NCBI RefSeq assembly: GCF_000208745.1
Contig: NC_030854.1
Coordinates: forward strand, 7,554,832 to 7,618,831
DNA: 64,000 nt
Direction of reading: 5' to 3'
Source of the DNA: Theobroma cacao
Lineage: Eukaryota > Streptophyta > Magnoliopsida > Malvales > Malvaceae
The notes beneath the pieces are model-generated. The model searched no databases, had not been told where the DNA came from, and saw only the letters and a program-made list of their open reading frames with translations. The first letter of the stretch is position 1, and every line of letters begins with the position of its first letter. Shown piece by piece: positions 59,077 to 64,000 of the stretch. The position numbers and the translations under genes are program-made.

Positions 59077-60309
59077 TAGAGTCTCTCCACAAACCAAAAG
59101 AGTATTCTTTTCCCTTTTCTTTATCTATTTTTTAACATTGAGGACAATGTTGAAATTAAGATTAGGGTGGTTGAAATTTTTTTTCTTGAACTATGGTTTT
59201 ATTTCTTTTGAGTTATGTTTTATCTATTTTCATTTATGTTTTAAGGTTTTAAGCTTATTTAGTTATTTATCATTTACCTTTCTTTATATTTTGTTTTAAG
59301 AATTGTAAGCTAGAGTTTATTGTGCCAATTTTCTAACTTAGTTATCTTTTTGTCTTTAACTTTTGGTAAATATGGATATTGTTTGGTTTGTGCTAAATTC
59401 TTATGTTAAGTATCATTATTAGAATGAGATTTCCGACTTATTGAGCACATTGTCTTTGGCTTAGAATTGTTGTGCATATCTAGAGACGGTTTATGTTGAT
59501 GTGAATTTGGTTATGTCATGAATTCTAGAATTTGTTTAATTCTCTCTTAAGGTGAAATCCTAAGCAATACTTAATTAAGGAAATGAATTAGGCCATCTTT
59601 GGACCGTTTGAGCCTTTCAAGCCTACCTTAATATGTGTTTATCCCTTGTATACCCCTTTGACCCTAATATTACCTTTTCTTTAAACACCTATTTTAATTA
59701 GCCTAGCCTATAAAATAAATTCCTAATTTTGCATCCCTCACTCCTAAGTATGTTAGTCATTTTACGATGTGTATTGAGCTTGATGTTGAATAAGGCAGAA
59801 GGTGAAGTTGATGAAAAAGTTCAAATATGCTTAGTATTCACTCTACTGTCCATCATAGAAAGAAATAAGTTTGGGGTTGTAAAATTGTGATAAAAAAAAA
59901 GGAGAGAAAAAAAACAGAAAAAGGATAAAGTGTTGAACAAAAGAAAAACTTGACATCAAAAAGAAAGGTGGTACTTGGGAGTATGACTAGAGCTCTATAT
60001 AGGTCCTAGAATAATTATATGCTTAGGGTGAATTGAGCTTAATAAATATACTTTATCTTTCCTCGACCTTAGCCATTCATTATAAGTTTGATAAAGACCT
60101 AATGATCCTTGATTTAGTATCAATCTACATTAGTGGGGAGAGAGATGAAAAGCAAACTTATCAGATTCTAGTACTAATTTGAATTTTGCATTTACATAAA
60201 CTTATCTAGATTGCATGATGTTCTTTGTAAGATATTACACACAAACGTGGAAATCCTATTCGAGAATGAGCTTGCATTTGAATTGAAACATGAATTTGAA
60301 TGATATATA
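59077..60309 (+). other. Element B 3' region
   Basis: No gene. TTGAGGACAATGTTGAAATT at 59138-59157 and GAAATAAGTTTGGGGTTGTA near 59863 recall the GGACAATG...AAGTTTGGGGG stretch preceding the 3' LTR in Athila-type elements. An A-rich tract (59892-59950) follows. I did not find the 3' LTR start before C2 at 60310. Confidence 0.5.
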
Positions 60310-60589
60310 TGTTGGTCCCAAATAAATGTGCTAGAGGGGGGGTGAATAGCACTTTTTGACTCTTGACAAGATGAGGAACTAATTTAAAAGGCAATGAAAA
60401 TAAAAACAGAGTAAACAATGTGCGGGAATTTAGAGTGGTTCGGTCCAAGACCTACTTCCACTACCTTGATTATTCAACCAAGGATTTTCAAACTAATCCA
60501 CTATGAATGGTGAAATTCACAAGCTTTCACCAAGCTTTTACAATGGCTTTTACCAAGCTTAGCCAAAACCTTTCACAAAGATTTTTACC

Positions 60590-60745
60590 GGGATCAACCA
60601 AAACCCAAAGTGATTTTTCAAAGGCTCAACCACAACCTTTCACAATGGTTTTTCATGAGCTCAACCAAAACCCAAAGTGGTTTTTCAAAGGCTCAACCAC
60701 AACCTACAATAATGGTTTTTCACGGGATCAACCAAAACCCAACAC
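60590..60745 (-). repeat. Short tandem repeat in C2 LTR
   Basis: Three to four units of about 40-60 bases: CAACCAAAACCCAAAGTG, TTTTTCAAAGGCTCAACCAC and ACAATGGTTTTTCA. C1 carries a simpler version near 13680-13760 and 51770-51850. Confidence 0.85.
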
Positions 60746-61150
60746 CTAACTTTTCAAGGCTAAGTTAGAACCTTAACACAATCAAGCGATCCTAGCTTGA
60801 AATAATCACTTAGAGTGACTTGCTCACTCTAAGAATACAAAGAAAGAAGTGAAGAGAGTGTACCTATGATCACAAGGTTGATCTAAGTGGTACCAAGTGA
60901 AGTGTAGTTCATAATTACAAAGATGGAGTTAAGTGTAGTAAATGAGCAGTGCGTATTTACAAGTTTTTCCACTTTTTTTTGTGTTCTTGAAAGCCTTCTC
61001 TTTTTTTCTTCTAGCCGTTCGAACCCTCTTTTATACTTGAAAAAACAACTTTGATGGCAGTTTGACAATTTTCTGGCCGTTAGAAACAGTTGGGAGTTGG
61101 TTCTAGCCATTAATCTATCTTTTAGTGCAAAGTTCAATCTTGCAGGCAAA

Positions 61151-61345
61151 ATGCTCTTAGTCGACTAACCGATATCTTAGTCGACTAAGTCGTCTTTGTC
61201 TTCTGATCCCAGTTTCTTGCAGTTTTGGCAGTGTGCACTTAGTCGACTAACTCATTCCTTGGTCGACTAAGTTGGTTCTGTTTTTCAATACTATTCAGCC
61301 CACCAACCTTTGATTTAAATCTTAGCTGACTAACTTTTCATTAAT
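61151..61345 (-). repeat. TTAGTCGACTAA palindromes in C2 LTR
   Basis: Perfect 12-base palindromes at 61157-61168, 61177-61188 (extending to CTTAGTCGACTAAG) and 61239-61250, plus decayed copies to 61345. Confidence 0.93.
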
Positions 61346-61530
61346 CAACTAAAGAGCTTCTATCTTGTTGATCAATTGTGACTTCCTTATTTCTATGCTC
61401 TTTGATATGTACATTTTAATGAATGATTTTTTATTTGCATACAATTTTGTCCTACACACTCAAGTAGAATTATTAGACACAAATGAAATGGGAATGTTTT
61501 ATTATCATCAAAAAACTAATGGAGCCAACA

Positions 61531-61545
61531 ATCTCCCCCTTTTTG
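61531..61545 (-). other. Polypurine tract of C2
   Basis: On the minus strand AAAAAGGGGGAGAT abuts the 3' LTR, as in C1. Confidence 0.85.
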
Positions 61546-62251
61546 ATGATGACAAAACATTCCTTGATTAACAGCATAGTGTCTTTTTATTCTTTTTAAT
61601 CCTGCAGAAAATGAGGATTGCTCCCCCTTAGTGTGTGTTCCCTCTTAGTGTGTGCATATTTTGCTTATTCATTCAAGCAAATTTTATTCATGTCATATAG
61701 AGAATGATATTATTCATTCAGAGTATATATATGCAGAAATATAAAGTGATTTACAACAAATGAATATTGATAGATTATCATCATTATTTCAGCAGAGTTT
61801 GTCAACAATGTATTGTTACCAGATTTTATCTTTGCCATTAATTATTCATCAGATATACTATACTTAGCATCCATATTTATTTACCAACACAATCCATTCA
61901 CAATGTCATAATAAAAATCAAGCATCAGCATACTATCTCAATATCAGTACAGCACTAGATTTTTATCAATAGCAGTTAAAATACCATAGACAGTAAGATA
62001 TCATCAGATATTTAATTATCAACAACCAAATAACATAATCATATTAGCATCCCATTTCACACACAAAAACATAAACAACAAGGTTAAAGTCAACTGTTCA
62101 ACTGTCAGCTAGGCAAAAACAACAGAAAACCAAAAAGTAACAGTTAATGTTCCCTAACTGCCCCTAGACAGTTTCTACTTCCTATCTCCCCTAAGGTCTT
62201 TGCTATACTTCTCCCTCCTTTTTGTTATCATCAAATTCGAGGGGAAGGGGT
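61546..62251 (-). other. C2 3' untranslated region
   Basis: Non-coding spacer between the post-pol ORF and the polypurine tract, including an accessory G-rich purine tract at 61620-61650. Nothing else seen. Confidence 0.7.
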
Positions 62252-64000
62252 TCAGTCCTCTGAAGAGGCTGAGGGAGTGGACTCATCAGTGCTAAAAAAA
62301 ATATTTAGAGGCTCGAGAGAGGGTTCTAGTGGTGATTTTTCAAGGGATTGCTCAGAAGATGAAATCTCAAGAGGTTTTTGAGGAGAGGAGATTGTTGCTG
62401 GCTTGGCCTTCTCAGCCAATCTGGATGATTTCCTCCTTTTGATGAACTTTGTTTTAGTTGCCAATGTTTTCTTGCCCTTGCCAAGTGGTCTGGACTTGAC
62501 TTGGGGAGTAGTAGTGGTCTTTGCTTTTCCTTTTCCAAGTTTCCCTTCTGTAGTAGGAGCTGATGCAGATGCTGCTCGCTGAGCTTTTGCCTTAGCTACC
62601 TCTTTCTCAACTTTCTCCTCTTGAACCATTTGATGGAAAAGTCCCATGATTGAAACCTTTTCAGAATGTGGAGGAGATGGTTGAGGTTGGGGTTTAGAGG
62701 GAGGATTTTCATTCAGTGATCCAAGCACTTCGGTAACTTGATCAGATTCATCCTTGTCTTGAGACTCAGGTGAGGGGAATGTTTCTAGTTGATCCACCTC
62801 AGGTTCATGACCTTCAGCTTGCACCTCAACTTCTTTTCCCTCAGCTTTCTGTCTTGCTAAAGCCAGGCTATGAGTTGCATAGCTGTCTGCAGCAGCTGGT
62901 TCAGATGGCATTTTTTCTTTTCCTTTCATTTTACTTTCCATTTATGTTAACCTTTCTTCAATTTTTTGAATTTTTCCCCTTGGTCTGTGAGCTTTCCATC
63001 AATTCTCATAAGTAGGTTGAAGATCACTTCATTTGAGCATTGAGATGGTGCTGCCTGTGGTTGAGCAGGTAATGAGGATTCTTTTCCTAGACCAGCCTTA
63101 GGGGTTTTAATGTATCCTTCTTTATTGAGTTTGTACCCCATTTTAGGCAAGATTCCTAGATAAATGGCTTGGTCTCTGGTTTTGACCTTGTCTGCCTCAT
63201 ATCTAGAACTCCAAATTCATTTTTTCTGTACCAAAAAAGTGATAATATTTCCATAAGGCAGATTTGTCTTCTCCAGTCTACATGCTCCTCTCATTCTCTT
63301 AATCATAAATCTACCCAAATTGAGTGAAACAACATTAAATGCATGTTCCATTAGCCATAAATCCTAGAGGCTAATGTAGCTTAAGCTTCCACTCCTGCCA
63401 TGAATATTGGCGGTAACAAAGTAATGCAGAATCCTTATTTGAGGACTTGTAATAAGCTCAGCATTACTCTTGGAGGAGTACTTTTCTCTCTTCCTTATGA
63501 TAACTTCCCATAGGGATGAAGGGTCATAATTCTCAGGGAATTCAAATTCTCCCTCATTACACTCTATTTTAAGAAGTTCCCCTAAATCTGTAGCAATGAC
63601 AATAAATTCTTTCCTATTCAAAAACACATTCAGACCCTCATCAGAATAATCATCAAGATCTTCTAGTTCATCCTTGCCAACCACTATACTCAAATAGAAT
63701 TCTTTAACTAAACTAGCATTGTATGATCGATTTTTAAATGTGTTGAACTCCTTCAATTTTAACTCTTTAAAATAATCTGATAAACTTGTCAGGATTTCAG
63801 GCATTTCATTAAAGCTTTCCTAGTCAATGTATTTTCCACAAGTGATAGGTGCATTCTCTATTTTCCTAAATCTCTCCTCATGTACTTTATTTCTAAATTT
63901 AAAAGATGAGGTCGCACCTTTCTTGTGCAGTTTGCTCTTTTCTTTCTTCTTTTCAGATTTGTGGCTCTTTGATTTTTCAGATTTTTTACTTACAGGTCCC
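62252..64000 (-). pseudogene. C2 post-pol ORF, 5' end outside the window
   Basis: Homologue of 48447-50294. Minus strand, from the window end: Lys/Ser-rich N-terminus, then open 63804-63364 with SYNASLVKEFYLSIVVGKDE, NVFLNRKEFIVIATDLGELL and SSLWEVIIRKREKYSSKSNA, RILHYFVTANIHGRSGS, then a stop at 63366; decayed region with LPKMGYKLN (63150 on); and an open Ser/Pro/Glu-rich tail 62941-62252 with GLFHQMVQEEKVEKEVAKAK and KGKKTLATKTKFIKRRK, ending STDESTPSASSED. The tail is longer and better kept than in C1. Breaks at 63366, near 63200 and near 62945. Function unknown; no envelope features. Confidence 0.82.

Larger units (their letters stand above)
60310..61530 (-). mobile_element. C2 3' LTR
   Basis: 1,221 bases with TGTTGG...CCAACA ends. 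TATAAAAG on the minus strand at 61028-61035. The interior CAACCAAAACCCAAAGTG repeats (60590-60740) and the palindrome cluster (61151-61345) differ from C1, so the two elements belong to different subfamilies. Confidence 0.93.
60310..64000 (-). mobile_element. C2: second SIRE-like copia element, cut by the window end
   Basis: Read on the minus strand from 64000: post-pol ORF, 3' UTR, polypurine tract, 3' LTR. Same family as C1, opposite orientation. Pol lies outside the window. The five bases after its 3' LTR on the plus strand left side are ATATA (60305-60309); the partner TSD is outside. Confidence 0.93.

Noticed and set aside
1..64000. tRNA, rRNA or other RNA genes
   Set aside because: The only tRNA-like strings are primer-binding sites of 12-18 bases after LTRs; no cloverleaf was seen.

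Overview
This window looks like repeat-dense intergenic chromatin from a large, AT-rich eudicot plant genome. I see no intact host gene, no RNA gene and no CRISPR. Almost every kilobase belongs to LTR retrotransposons, most of them broken or reduced to solo LTRs. The layout can be read because nearly every insertion leaves a 5-bp target-site duplication (TSD) and an interrupted open frame that resumes on the far side.

Names used below. B = Athila-like Ty3/gypsy element on the + strand, the oldest layer (pol and a post-pol ORF, in pieces from 5241 to 60309). R = solo LTR on the - strand inside B (8064-8494 and about 52651-53457). A = truncated Athila-like gypsy element on the + strand inside R (8495 to about 52650). 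C1 = SIRE/Maximus-like Ty1/copia element on the + strand inside A (12822-52133). D (34492-47808) and E (20479-30283) = long elements almost without coding capacity, inside C1. C2 = second element of the C1 family, - strand, 60310 to beyond the window end. L1 = LTR family starting TGAAATACCCCATACTTTG and ending GTTCCGGGTCGTGACA.

Region by region. 1-1353 holds two LTR fragments, one inside the other. 1445-2014 is a pseudogene of a Myb/SANT-like DNA-binding protein, the only sequence that may derive from a host gene (or from a PIF/Harbinger companion protein). 2015-3595 is AT-rich with a possible MITE. 3596-5240 is an LTR-like block. From 5241 to 60309 lies B, opened by an L1 solo LTR (5467-7304), by R with everything nested in it, by a solo LTR in its last ORF (55577-58196), and bordered by C2. 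Inside R are A and its own solo LTR (10639-12085). Inside A lies C1, with a solo LTR in its 5' LTR (13830-16842), E in its reverse transcriptase, a solo LTR in its RNase H (31153-34461), and D 30 bp further on. D carries an Ogre/Tat-like solo LTR in its own 5' LTR (36013-39055). The deepest stack is B > R > A > C1 > D > solo LTR, six layers.

How the genes work together: C1 read end to end gives gag, protease, integrase, reverse transcriptase/RNase H and an extra post-pol ORF, all in LTR-to-LTR order with primer-binding site and polypurine tract. B gives RT, RNase H, integrase and its own post-pol ORF. All carry stops, frameshifts or deletions, so none can act by itself. D and E keep LTRs, primer site and polypurine tract and could only have moved with proteins from a relative. 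The observations most worth a second look are the similar post-pol ORFs in the copia and gypsy elements, the small ORF of E, the recurrent palindromes and minisatellites inside the LTRs, and the E-RT fusion junction.
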